Positions 33,952 through 49,300 of a stretch of 64,000 nucleotides of DNA are shown one piece after another. Every line of letters starts with the position of its first letter. The first letter of the stretch is position 1. The notes under the pieces were generated by a model, which was not told where the DNA came from, searched no databases, and saw only the letters and a program-made list of their open reading frames with translations. The stretch is from positions 619,001-683,000 of the forward strand of contig CM060461.1 of the NCBI GenBank assembly GCA_030544235.1, in the 5' to 3' direction. A program made the position numbers and the translations under genes. Source of the stretch: Lepturacanthus savala (lineage: Eukaryota; Chordata; Actinopteri; Scombriformes; Trichiuridae).

Positions 33952-34446
33952 GATTTAGTTAAAGTATCATAGTAAAGTAAAAAAAAACAACAACTCATAA
34001 AACTGCAATATATTAATTACATCAACTATGTAGTTAAACTATTGCAGTATTATACATTGATGTAAAGTATTACAGTAAAGTGTTGGTTTGGTCTGTGACA
34101 AATTTGATCACAATTTGTGATATATTCTTGTCTTGTCTAATAATTTGTCATCAAATTATTAATATGCAGCATCAGTTTAGCAACATGTTACTGTTGTAGC
34201 TGCTGGAGGTGGAGCTGGTTAACTATTTTATGTATACTGCCCTACAAAGTAAAAAGGCAGCAACTACGTAGAGTGCAGAACTGAGAGAAATTACTTTAAA
34301 GTTCTAGCTCTTATTTATCCTACTTTATATACAATTAACTAGTTTAAGTTACCCTTAAACATGTAGGCAATAACACAGTATGTAAGGTTAGTAGAGCTGA
34401 GTTCTTGATTACAATTTCCAAGTGAATCCGCTTCTCACTTTAATTT
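33952..34446. other. Intergenic stretch, nothing recognised
   Basis: AT-rich sequence between repeat copies. No feature supported. Confidence 0.4.
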
Positions 34447-34808
34447 CAGGGCGACATGGTGGTGCAGGGGTTAGCGCTGTTGCCTCACAGCAAGAAGGTC
34501 GCAGGTTCAAGAACTTCTTGGTCCGGGGTCTGGGACCTTTCTGTGTGGAGTTTGCATGTTCTCCCCGTGTCTGCGTGGGTTTTCACCGGGTACTCCGGCT
34601 TCCTCCCACAGTCCAAAAACATGCTTTAGCAGTTTGGCAACTCTAAATTGCTAAATTGTGAGTGTGTGAGTGAATGGTGTGTGTGCCCCACAATTGGTTG
34701 GCGACCATCTGGGGTGTATCCCTGCCTCTCGCTGTAACGCGCTGGGATTGGCTCCAGCAGACCCCTGCGACCCTAATGAGGAATAAGCAGGTATAGAAAA
34801 TGACTGAC
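34447..34808 (+). repeat. Dispersed SINE-like repeat, copy 6 (full length)
   Basis: The best preserved copy: gggcgacatggtggtgcagg start through the cctaatgaggaataagcagg end and tagaaaatgactgactgact tail. Confidence 0.82.
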
Positions 34809-35435
34809 TGACTTTAATTTCAAGGCGATAGTAGAGCACTTTTTGGTGTTGGCTTGAAACTTGCATCTTTAATTGCAGGGTAGCTGTTAACAAAATTAAC
34901 TATTTCAAAGGGACAAGCAGCAGCATAGAAGTCAGCATCTCTGGTGAGGCAGGGCATCACTTGCTGAGGAAAGATACTGCAGCAGCTCATCTAAAAAGAG
35001 CATATACATATATTTGACAAACTGGGCTTTTTTCATATTAATCTAATATATGTTTATTGTGAGACCATCATGACATAAATAAAACAGCACCTAATAGCCA
35101 GCCTGCCTTGATCTAATGACATGACATTCAGAGTCTGATTTAAATAATATTTTATTCTTAAAAACATGGCGAACATTAGCATTTTTTTACATAATTTTTT
35201 TATTCATGGAGTGATAAAATGAGATTTTCAATTCACTCAATAAAAATCTTTGCCTCTAATATGTAAACAAAATGAAAGAAGAATGTTGAGCTTGGCTTTA
35301 TCCATTGTTCAGGTTTCTGTTCTGGAAATGTGATAGTAGCAGCACATATAGATGATGCCTCATTTACACATTTAAACAGAACATTTCATGTCGCCTATGC
35401 CTAAGGCCTAGGGTTAGGGTTAGGGTCTGCAACCA
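34809..35435. other. Intergenic stretch with a short telomere-like run
   Basis: AT-rich. Three TAGGGT units occur at 35409-35426. Nothing else recognised. Confidence 0.45.
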
Positions 35436-35795
35436 GGGACTCATATCCTGCAGTGCCAGATGTGTCCCCCTGCTTAAGTTAGTACATGACCCAGCCCATT
35501 TGAAGTTTGCTAGAGAGCATTTGGATGATCCAGAAGAAGAGTGGGAGAATGTCATATGGTCAGATAAAACCAAAATGGAACTTTTTGGTTAAAACTCAAA
35601 CTCTTTCTTTGGAGGAGAAAGAATGCTGAGTTGCATCCAAAGAACATGAGGGGGTCTTTCTGGGGTCTGACTGGGTCCTTCAGCATGACAATAATCCCAA
35701 ACATACTGACAAAACAAAGGAGTGGGTTTGTAAGAAGAATTTCAAAGTCCTGGAGTGGCTTAGCCAGTCTCCAGATCTCAACCCCTGTGAGAAGG
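35436..35795 (+). mobile_element. Tc1/mariner fragment (family D), both ends missing
   Basis: Plus-strand remnants of a Tc1 transposase: a block equivalent to WENVIWSDKTKMELFG near 35540-35590, then equivalents of FSMTIIPNILTKQRSGF and KVLEWLSQSPDLNPCE ending near 35795. Frameshifts separate the blocks and the ends are not found. Confidence 0.7.
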
Positions 35796-36105
35796 TGAGC
35801 GACCCCCCCCCCAAGAGGTGGTGTTATTTAGCATGGTCTAAATCACTCCATTGAATGTTTTAACATGGTTCTATTATTGTTTATTTCACTGGTGTGTATA
35901 TACAGTACATGTATATGGTGCTTGGTGACGGTAACAGGGAAACGAGCTGTGCACAGATGCAGGAGCACAGTTCACCACGTCACTTATTCAAACATTTAAA
36001 TACAACTCACCTTCGTCAGTTTTCACTACATTTTCACCACTTGGCAATCAGTGAGGTACCCACTGCTCATCCCACATTTCATCCAGTCACTGTTTAAGCC
36101 TCAGA

Positions 36106-36296
36106 TCATTTATACAGACCCAGGACACGCTGGAGAGACTATGTCTCTCAGCTGGCCTGGGAACACCTTTAGGCTTCCCTAGAAGAGTTGGACGAAGTCA
36201 CCGGGAAGCGGGAAGTCTAGGCTTCCCTACTGAAGCTGCGTCCCCTGCGACCCAAATACAGATAAGCGGGAGAAGACGAGTATGAGTACGAGTAAA
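36106..36296 (+). mobile_element. RTE-type LINE 3' end
   Basis: It reads acccaggacacgctggagag, then ctctcagctggcctgggaac, then gagttggacgaagtcaccgg and ends at gataagcgggagaagacgag. This order is the familiar 3' end of RTE-like fish LINEs. The family name is from memory and not checked against a library. Confidence 0.6.
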
Positions 36297-37499
36297 TAAA
36301 ATGATTGGGGGACAGACACAGTGTCTGAAATGAAATTTTCAGTGGATGAATAATGTCAATCATCAATAATGTCCATAATAATAACATAAAGGAACAGGGT
36401 TGTACTCCCTCGACCCATCCTGAGTTCTCATGGGAGACCATAATGGCAGCCTCCCACCCTATCATCCCATCTCCCCATCACCCCCCTACACCTTCGGGCC
36501 TCCAGCTACCAGTTCTTCTCAGTGGGTCTGCTGCAGGGTTTTCCAGAACTTAATGGTGGCTGTCTTCCTCCCCCACGCTGAGCAGAAAGTGAAACCTTCC
36601 TGTCTGCAGACCACTGGCAGAAAAAGCTTTGTTTTGTTTAAAGATTTGTCTATTTAGTTTAGCATTCATTTTAATATATTGTTTGTTTGAAAGTTTAGTT
36701 TAGTTCATAGTTCAATTTGGTTTAATTTAGTATAGCATTTTACTTCTGCTGAGAAGAGTTTAGTTTATAGTTTAGCAAATTTAGAACAATTTACATTATT
36801 TTAACTTTCTTTGTGATGATATTTTTGTTTTTATTGTATTATTGACCTTTTCAATTGTTGATTTAGCTTATTGAGCTTTTTGTATTTTTACTTATCATGG
36901 TGATCAAATTGTTTAATAATAATAATAATTCAGTTCCTATGAGTATCCTGGAAAAGTATACAGTGACCCTTTATGATGATCAAAATAAAGAATAAACCAC
37001 TGGGGTGCTTCAATGTGAAAAAGAAATATTGACTTCACAATGCGCCACATTCAATAAAAAACAGCAATATACGATTCAGAGAAACCCCCCTGAAATAACT
37101 GGTTTGATTTAGAAATAGAATACAACATTAATGAAAACAAAATGCATTCAAAACAAGAAAACAGTTATCACAGAGACTGAGTAGAAGTCACTGTGTGGGG
37201 GAATTTCCCATTAGGGCAACAATCAAAATGGGGAAAAAACATGCCATTAAATTTGAAAAATGTAAATATATCACAAGTGTGTGAGTAAATTGTGAGTCAC
37301 TGGAGTCTCCCTTTCAGTTCCCTCTGCTTTTCACGCTCCATCACACCGTTCAGCCCACAACAGTGACTTCTGCAAAAACACAACTCAGACGCTGCTAATT
37401 CATTTATAGCCTGTTAAAAAGTCTATTTTACATGATGTCCCTTTCTTAGCATAAGGAAATCAAACCAGATTTCAAGATTCATCTTGACATCATTAATTT
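36297..37499. other. Intergenic stretch, nothing recognised
   Basis: AT-rich with a short AAT run near 36915. No conserved coding sequence or recognised repeat. Confidence 0.4.
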
Positions 37500-38372
37500 G
37501 CAAATGTACATGTACAAAAACACATGTACATAAGTATTCACAGCCTTTGGCATGAAACTCCAAATTGAGCTGGTAGAGTGGCCAGATGAAAGCCACTCCT
37601 TAGTAAAAGGCACATGGCAGCCTGCCTGGAGTTTACCAGAAGGCAACTGAAGACTCTCATACCATGAGTAACAAAACCAGACACCGCTCATCACCAGGCC
37701 AATACCATCCCTACAGTGAAGCATGGTGGTGGCAGCATCATGCTGTGGGGATGTTTTTCAGCAGCAGGAACTGGGAGACTAGTCAGGATAGAGGGAAAGA
37801 TGAATGCAGCAATGTACAGAGACATCCTGGATGAAAACCTGCTCCAGAGCTCTTGACCTCAGACTGGGGTGACGGTTCATCTTTCAGCAAGATAACAACC
37901 CTAAGCACACAGCCAAGATATCAAAGGAACGGCTTCAGGACACCTCTGTGAATGTCCTTTAGTGGCCCAGCCAGAGACCAGACTTGAATCTGATTGAATA
38001 TCTCTGGAGAGATCTGAAAATGGCTGTGCACCGATGCTTCCCATCCAACTTGATGGAGCTTGAGAGGTGCTGCAAAGAGGAATGGACAAAACTGCCCAAA
38101 GATAGGTGTGGCAAGCTTGTGGCATCATATTCAAAAAGACTTGAGGCTGTAATTGCTGCCAAAGGTGCATCAACAAAGTATTGAGCGAAGGCTGTGAATA
38201 CTTATGTACATGTGGTTTCTTCTTTTTTATTTTTAACAAATTTGCAAAAATCTAAAAAAAAACAAAAAACTCTTTTCACATTGTCATTATGGGGTGTTGT
38301 GTGTAGAATTTTGAGAAAAAAATGAAGGCTTGTGGAAAAAGTGAAGCGCTGTGAATACTTTCAGTCTTGTGC
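37500..38372 (+). mobile_element. Tc1/mariner element (family A, copy 2), 5'-truncated
   Basis: Plus-strand remnants: ATG-like GGAATACCATCCCTACAGTG region, VKHGGGSIMLWG equivalents near 37710-37750, the glutamate block MNLIEYLWRDLKMAVH at 37984, and NLMELERCCKEEWTKLPKDR following. The right inverted repeat (gtggaaaaagtgaagcgctg) ends near 38372. The left end and the N-terminal coding part are gone. Unlike copy 1 it keeps the region around the last catalytic Glu. Confidence 0.85.
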
Positions 38373-39449
38373 AAAGGTGTTATTTACTTTAAATTCTTCT
38401 CCATAAAAAGTATGATTAAGGACACATCTGACTAGTATAAAATGTAATCTGTAGAGGACAACTATAAGTCCAAACATCCAGCCAGAGTCAAAACAACTAT
38501 TTTGACCTTCTCAGAGCCCTGATCTCAGCATTACAGAGTCAGTCGAAAAGACTGAAGCAGCTGAGACACAAAAGAAAACAATTGCATTCTTTTTTTTTGC
38601 TGTCTATTCATACAGCTGCTCTGGTTAGCCAAAAAAACAAACAAAAAAACTGAAAGTAAAACTCACACCTGACAGCTCAAACTGCTGTGCTGATAAAGCA
38701 GCAAACAGGCGCTGATAAGGTTTATATGTGGGGAGCTGGGCTTTCTTTGTTAGCCACATTATCAGTGAAACAGAGGAGCAGCTTCCTGCTTCCCTCTTAC
38801 ATCAAACCCGCCGACCAGCAGGAAGGAAGCTCCTTATATAGGCAGCAGCAGGTGTTTGTTTGCACTTTCACTGGATCTGATCTGAGGAACAACTTGAATA
38901 TTCACTACATGGCCAAAAACAACCTGCATTCTTAATGCTACAGTGATGTTTTAGACACATATTTCAGAAGTGTGTGTTTGTCACCTTTCCTGTTTGAGCT
39001 TGTTTGTTTGAGCTTTCCGTCAATGAAGCTCCATGCAGGAATAGTTTTAGCAGTTTGGTGCAGAAGTTAATCTCAGCTCTAAAACCTTCAAGATGAACTG
39101 TCAGACGTCGGAAAACTCTTGTTTCTGAATAGAATCAAATTACATTCTCATTGATTATTTTTCTTATTTAAGAGTGCACAAATACATGTCCAATAATTTT
39201 GTTCTGCATGATTTTTGCTTTACAATCTCACAATTATTCCCTTTAAACTAATATTTTGTCTACTTGTTTTCAGCAGAAATATGTAAAACACTGCAGAAGA
39301 ACAAAATGTCACTTGACATATTGAACTTGATATCCAACAGTGTCCACCTGATGGATGTAAGTCCAATATTCTCTGTGTTATTCTCTCCAATTAAAGCCAG
39401 TAATTTATATTTTGGGGTAATTGCACAAAAGAATCACAACAAAAGGGGC
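38373..39449. other. Intergenic stretch, nothing recognised
   Basis: AT-rich. No supported feature. Confidence 0.4.
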
Positions 39450-39612
39450 AAACTAATAGCTGAGTGGTTAGACTGCATACCATATGGACAAAAATGTCCT
39501 AAGCAGCAAGTCCCCAGTTTGATGACTGAATGTCATCCCCCTTCTCTTTCCCCGTTTCCTGTCTATGTGCTGTCCTATATAAATAAAGGCAAAAAATCCC
39601 CCCCAAAAACAT
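39450..39612 (+). repeat. tRNA-derived SINE remnant
   Basis: An A-box-like tagctgagtggttagactgc is followed by a degraded B-box-like gtccccagtttgatgactga. The body is cccccttctctttccccgtt and the tail tatataaataaaggcaaaaa. This matches the layout of a common fish tRNA-derived SINE. The family is not verified. Confidence 0.6.
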
Positions 39613-41613
39613 AATAAATTCAACTATATCTTATTTAAGTGATCTGACAGTTTATCACACTCCTATAAACAGCATTTAAAAAAATCTCATTTCAAAAAGT
39701 GGGTGTTGAGGTGTGTTTTTTATCTCTCAGGTCTGTTCATGGAGGTAGCTTGTAGCGAAAAGTTAACAGTTTCAGAGTTGGCAACAACAGCTTATTCAGC
39801 CCAGCAAGAAATTAAAAGAATCTAAACCAAACAAGGATTCTAAGAGAGAATTTGACATATGGAGATAACTTTTGACATATGGAGATAACTTTAACAGAAG
39901 ATCCTGCATCTTCTGTTAAAGTTGGACTCAGAGCTGCTGCTGTCATATGTGAATGTATTTTCATGTTAGTTTCTGTTTTCGGTTACTTAGGTAAAGTTAC
40001 CATGGAAATGAGTGTTTCATGGCTGTGCTATTGAAATTAGTCTAGCACTATGCTAACAATGAATGAACACTGTGCTCAAATGCTTAATTTGTTATTTGTT
40101 GTTGTAACTGTTTCAATTTCTTTCTTGTTTTTTTATGAAAATAGTGATCTGTAGCTGTGTGTTTTAGTTTACCTGTTGGTTTTTACTTCATTTAGATGTT
40201 GTTTCATCAATGTAGAAGTGTGACAAACTGCCTGTTACAGAAAATTGCTCATGAAAATGGTGGTTGGTCACTAGCTTGTGTGTGCATGGCAGTTATAGTG
40301 GTCACAGTTGTGAAGTCACTAAGAAGTAACCAAAAACAATGCTGAGCTTGAACCTGAACAGTGAAGTTGCAAATAATCAACAAGCTAAAACTCACTATGA
40401 AGCACTCTGTGATGATGTAGTGTAGTAAAATGTATTTATACTAAAACCTGTACACAGCTGTGAAGCAGACAACATGAAGGAGATGTAGAGAGTGAGATAG
40501 CAGCAAGAGTAAATCCACCTGTGTGAAAGTTTTTTTTTATCTGTTTGATAATAAAAACCATACACAGGTTAATTATAAACTGCCACAGGTGAAGGAAATC
40601 AGTCTGATGGGAGACCTGATTGGAGACATTAAAGTGAGATATGGCAGGTTTGATTTCATGTCAGCAGCAGAGGAAAGTTACACCCACCCAACTGTTCTTA
40701 CTGTCTGTCCCTGCAAGCCACTGATCACAGAAAATGTGTTTTTTACATTGGTATGTGCCAGTGGTTCCTCTGGACTTGTCTATTTTTACTCGAACCACAG
40801 TGAGAAATTGTCAAAAAGCTGTTAAAATTCCACTGGGCCTCATAACAGGTGACATTTCTTTCAGCATCAAAACCATCTTAACTGCATTTCAATCCTAAGC
40901 AAAAAAAAGATACTCTGCTGCGTAGTCATATGATCAACAGCCAATAAATCTAGTGAATAATGAAATGAATAATTGATTAGTAGTTTCATTTATGAAATTA
41001 GAGAAGCTGGAACCAGAGAACAATTCAATTATCAAAATAGTTGTCAATTAATATATACAGCTCTAGTATGAAGTGTAACCTTAAATGGAGCTGAACTGAA
41101 AGTATTGGTTTCACGGGTGAGGAGCTTGATAGTTACAGGTTCTGCAACCCATTCTACTTTCTGTAATAAGATAAGCATTCTGAGATGTCAAACTAGCTCT
41201 CAACCTGCCAGATGATTCTCCACTGCTACCTGATCCCAGCAAACAACAAGTTTTTAGTAGCTGCTTTTCTCTTCTGTAAAACCCAAATTCACAGTTAAAG
41301 TCCACCTGAAACAGCAATTCAAGAATACTATCTCTCTGTCTAACTGGAGATGTGATCTAAAAAGATTAAAATGGCATTCTTCATTTCAGGACTTTATGTT
41401 TTGTAAGAAAGTATTTCTTTGTTTGCAGAAATCAATTTATTTGTCATTTTTTGATTTATAAGTCAGGTAATAACCAGTTTTTGGTTCTTGTTTTTCAGGT
41501 CATTTTGATGTTAAAATCATTGGAAAAAATGGCTGTAGAAAAAGCTCTGCCCCTGGCTTCCTCTGTGTTTGATCTTAGATAAGACACACCTGAAACTGGA
41601 AACACACCCTTGT
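39613..41613. other. Intergenic stretch with one perfect hairpin
   Basis: Contains a 20-bp tandem duplication and a 16-bp stem hairpin at 39851-39923 (see findings). The open frame at 40523-40825 (+) shows no recognised domain. Otherwise no feature. Confidence 0.45.
39851..39923. repeat. 20-bp tandem duplication plus perfect hairpin
   Basis: tttgacatatggagataact occurs twice in a row (39851-39870, 39871-39890). Overlapping its end, aactttaacagaagat (39887-39902) and its exact inverse (39908-39923) flank a 5-nt loop. Confidence 0.9.
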
Positions 41614-44729
<3,116 letters not shown>

Positions 44730-46206
44730 ACTTAAAAATGTAAAAACTTTATTTGGTCAACACAAACATCATTTGAAACATTTAATGCCATACAATCCTT
44801 GACACTGCAGCGTCAACATACAAAAAACTAAAAAAAAAGCTTGTACAATTTTCCAGTCAAATCAGATTGACCTCATGAGTACCGAACGTCTCATAAAACC
44901 AAACCTTCTTTCATCAGCTGCTTCACAACTGCTCTCAGTAGCCAGTTTGATGCTTATACTTCTGTAACGATTCTGAAATAAGGAAACTGTTGGAAATGTT
45001 TGGTTTATGGTCACAAAATATGGTTAGATGTCCACCCAATCAAACTGACTACTAAATGTGTGCAGACCCTTTTCCACAGAATTATCCAGAAACTGCAGGG
45101 AATTGCAATCAAAAGGCTGCAACTAGTGATTATTGTCATTAGCGATTAATATGTTGATTGTTGTCGTTTGGCCTGAAAATGTCATAAAGTTGTGAAAAAT
45201 GTTGATCACTGTTTCACAAAAGCCCAACATATTCTGTTAATTATCTTTATTATTATATATTATTATAATAAAGATGAAAAAAATAAGACTACAACCCCAG
45301 CCATAGAAACTTTTTGTCTGAGGTAGGAGATGCGGCAGAGGAATTAAACCAGGTTTTTATTGTAGGGATACTTTTATGAGGGTTTTGAATACGATGTTCC
45401 TGAGTTCTGACCAAAAAAAAAAAAAGAAAGTTCTGGTGGTGGAAAAGATGCTGCAGTGACAATGATCCGTCAGATCATTAAACCACCAACATGCTCCAAC
45501 ATACGGCAGCTAATGAATAGGACAAAAAACTAACAACTGCATTCACGTCAAATCAGAAGCACAGAGGAGTCGTTATAACAAAGGTCAGTGGTTACAGGGT
45601 AGCAATAGTGAAAATTAATCTAATTGTGGTAAGTATTGCAACAAAAAAATACATCCTTCCTGAGAATTTTGCACCACAGAAATGTTTTTGCTAAGCACAA
45701 TTTCACATTCCTCGACTCAAACTTGATTTGCATAAAGTAGCTAAGATCTCAACCTTATGCAAATGAGAAGCAACTGATGCACCAGAATGTGTTGCATGAT
45801 GTTCTACATAGACAATAAATGTGAAGAGTGGAGACAATTTCACAGGCTATAATGATCCCTGCAGACTGTAGGTGGCGCTTAAGCTCACTGCAGCCTGAAA
45901 CATAAGTTGACTCTACTATTATTAATATCTGTGTTAAATCTGATATGACAGGATTGCAACTGGAGCACAACAGTTGATTTCCTACACTCCTGGATCAACC
46001 AAGAAAATCCCTCCATTGCCTTTCGTCTGTTTTTCTCCTTTTTTAAACCAACAACAAATATATTCTTTCAAATTAAAAAAACAACAAGGTTAAACAAAAA
46101 CATCTCAGCTAAGTAGTTCTTTCAGTAGTTCTTTTGAAATATGGACCAAAATACTTTCGTCTCACTGCGTCGTTCCAGTTTCAGTTTTGCCCAAAGAAGC
46201 ATTGAG
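44730..46206 (-). other. cyrib: Probable cyrib 3' UTR with poly(A) signal
   Basis: About 1.45 kb after the stop codon. It ends with a minus-strand AATAAA (complement of 44748-44753). The length is normal for this gene family in vertebrates. Inferred, with no transcript evidence. Confidence 0.45.
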
Positions 46207-46276
46207 TTAATTTTGCTGCAGCATGTTTTTGATTTGCTTGGAGGTAGAATCGTCGTTCAGATGTTTGGTCGTGTAC
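46207..46276 (-). CDS. cyrib: cyrib coding exon 10 (YTTKHL...QQN)
   Basis: 70 nt after gccctggcag. Reads YTTKHLNDDSTSKQIKNMLQ, then Gln-Asn and TAA. Most family members stop right after MLQ. Confidence 0.94.
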
Positions 46277-46334
46277 CTGCCAGGGCAAAATGATCACTCT
46301 GCTGATAATAGTATAATAATAATAGTAATAGTAG

Positions 46335-46365
<31 letters not shown>

Positions 46366-49300
46366 TAATCTATTAATCACAGCTTTTTCACAACAGAAAA
46401 GAGCAGCTATGGCTACAGTTTAATCACAATGCAGCTGTGATCTTCTCAGTCTCTGCATAACTTATAAAAAACTATAACATAATAATGAATGTTTCAGTTT
46501 GATTGTGTTAATGTTAGCTGTAGAAGCCCTAGATTAACGGTTAGTGGAGTGTAAGGAGACGTGTCAGACCTGAGAGCGTTCAGTAATCCCTCCACGCTGC
46601 TGGGCGGCTGCTCCTTCAGCACTCGGATGCATCCTTTCATCTGCAAACACCAAGAAAACAGGTTTAATTCATCCTGAAGCAGCAGGATACAGGAACAAAT
46701 TAAAGAGAGCAGCTTAAGGATGTGGATCATTTATTTGTATCTTTAACCAAAATTGCATAACTACATCTCTATAAAGTTCTGTAAATTCGAGAGGAGCTAG
46801 AGAATGACACACACTGACAGATTAGACTGTGTGTGATGTCTCTTGTTAACTTACGTCTATATTGGAGGTTTTAACGAAGGCTCCGGCTGGGTGAACATGG
46901 TCGTACAGGATGATCACGCCGACCATCACACGGAGGCAGAACAACAACGTCTCCTCACTAGTGAAACGCGTGCGATACTCCCTACACACAGTCAGGTTCA
47001 TGTCAGTGATGGTGATGACAATGATGACAATTAGAGCGTGGCTCGGGACGATTTTTTCTGACCGAGTCCGGCCAAACAAATATTTGTGTTGGAGCCCATG
47101 GGAAGCCCGAAACTATTCAAATCACACTATTTTCCAAGGATAGGTCTATTATTAGACCTATCCTTGGAGCTTCACTTTTTCCACATTTTGTTATGTTATG
47201 TTATTCCAAAATGGATTCAATAATTTTTTTCCTCAATATTTTACACATAATACTCCATAATGAAAATGTGAAAAAGATTGAAGATTGAAGATTTTTGCAA
47301 ATTTATTAAAAATAAAAACAAAACTAAGAAACCACATGTACATAAGTATTCACAGCCTTTGCTCAATACTTTGTTGATGCACTTTTGGCAGCAATTACAG
47401 CCTCAAGTTTTTTTTGAATATGATGCCACAAGCTTGGTACACCTATCTTTGGGCAGTTTTGTCCATTCCTCTTTACAGCACCTCTCAAGCTCCATCAAGT
47501 TGGATGGGAAGCATCGGTGCACAGCCATTTTCAGATCTCTCCAGAGATCTGAAAATGCTCTGCCTGGAAATTCACAGAGTTGTCCTGAAGCCACTACTTT
47601 GATATCTTGGCTGTATGCTTAGGGTCGTTGTCCTGCTGAAAGATGAACCTTCGCCCCAGTCTGAGGTCAAGAGCTCTGGAGCAGGTTTTCATCCAGGATG
47701 TTTCTGTATATTGCTGCATTCATCTTTCCCTCTATCCTGACTAGCCTCCCAGTTCCTGCTGCTGAAAAACATCCCCACAGCCTGATGCTGCCACCACCAT
47801 GCTTCACTGTAGGGATGGTATTGACCTGGTGATGAGCGGTGCCTGGTTTCCTCCAAACATGACGCCTGGTATTCACACCAAAGAGTTCAATCTTTGTCTC
47901 ATCAGACCAGAGAATGTTGTTCCACATGGTCTGAGAGTCCTTCAGGTGCCTTTTACTAAGGAGTGTCTTCCGTCTGGCCAGTCTACCATACAGGCCTGAT
48001 TGGTGGATTGGTGCAGAGATGGTTGACCTTCTGGAAGGTTCTCCTCTCTCCAGGGAGGAACGCTGGAGCTCTGACAGAGTGACCATCGGGTTCTTAGTCA
48101 CCTCCCTCACTAAGGCCCTTCTACCCTGATCTCTCAATTTAGATGGTCAACCAGCTCTAGGAAGAATCCTGGTGGTTCTGAACTTCTTCCATTTACAGAT
48201 GATGGAGGCCACTGTGTTCATTGGAACCTTCAAAGCAGCAGAAATTTTTCTGTACCCTTCCCCAGATTTGTGCCTGGAGACAATCCTGTCTCTGAGGTCT
48301 ACAGACAATTCCTTTGACTTCATGCTTGGTTTGTGCTCTGACATCACTGTCAACTGTGGGACCTCATATAGACAGGTGTGTGTGCCTTTCCAAATCCTGT
48401 CCACTCAACTGAATTTACCACAGGTGGACTCCAATTAAGCTGTAGAAACATCTCTAGGATGATCAGTGGAAACAGGATGAACCTGAGCTCAATTTTGAGC
48501 TTCATGCCAAAGGCTGTGAATACTTATGTATATGTGGTTTCTTAGTTTTTTTACTTTTAATAAATTTGCAAAAATCTAAAAAAAAAAAAAAAAAACGTTT
48601 TCCACATTGTCATTCTGGGGTGTTGTGTGTAGAATTTTGAGGAAAAAAAATTAATTGAATCCATTTTGGAATAAGACTGTCACATAACAAAATGTGAAAA
48701 AAGTGAAGCCCTGTGAATACTTTCCAGATGCACTGTACATAGGATTTTGTGTGTGTGTGTGTAAAGTTTATGTGGTTTAATCCACCAACTGAAAACAGCA
48801 TCCTGAACTTCTACACAGTGCATCATCACTGCAAGGAGTGCAAAAAAACATCAGTGCAGACAAGTAGAAAGCGCTACTTTTATCACAAAAACTAATGTCT
48901 GCATGAATAGCTACATGAGCTTTGTTTTAAAAAAAAAAAAATTCTGAATGTGTATGCTCCGAACCCGGCCCGTGTCTGAGCATATATTCTAAATTTCTGT
49001 CTGAAACTGACGAACCCGTTGGGTTCCGACTGGGCCCATTGGGCTTCGATTGGTTTTCCATATGTTCAGGGACTCACGGTGTCTCCAGCATCACTTTGCA
49101 CACGCTGGCCATCGTGCTCAGACAGTCTGTCGTGTTTTCAATTGGGACGTCTGGGTTCTGCACAGAACAAGAACAGAACAGTAAGTTTGATTCAATACAT
49201 ACGTCAGTCAGTCATTTTCTATACCTGCTTATTCCTCATTAGGGTTGCAGGGGTCTGCTGGAGCCTATCACAGCACGTTACTGCGAGAGGCAGGGATACT

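Noticed and set aside
40523..40825. 100-codon open frame
   Set aside because: No recognised motif and no supporting context.
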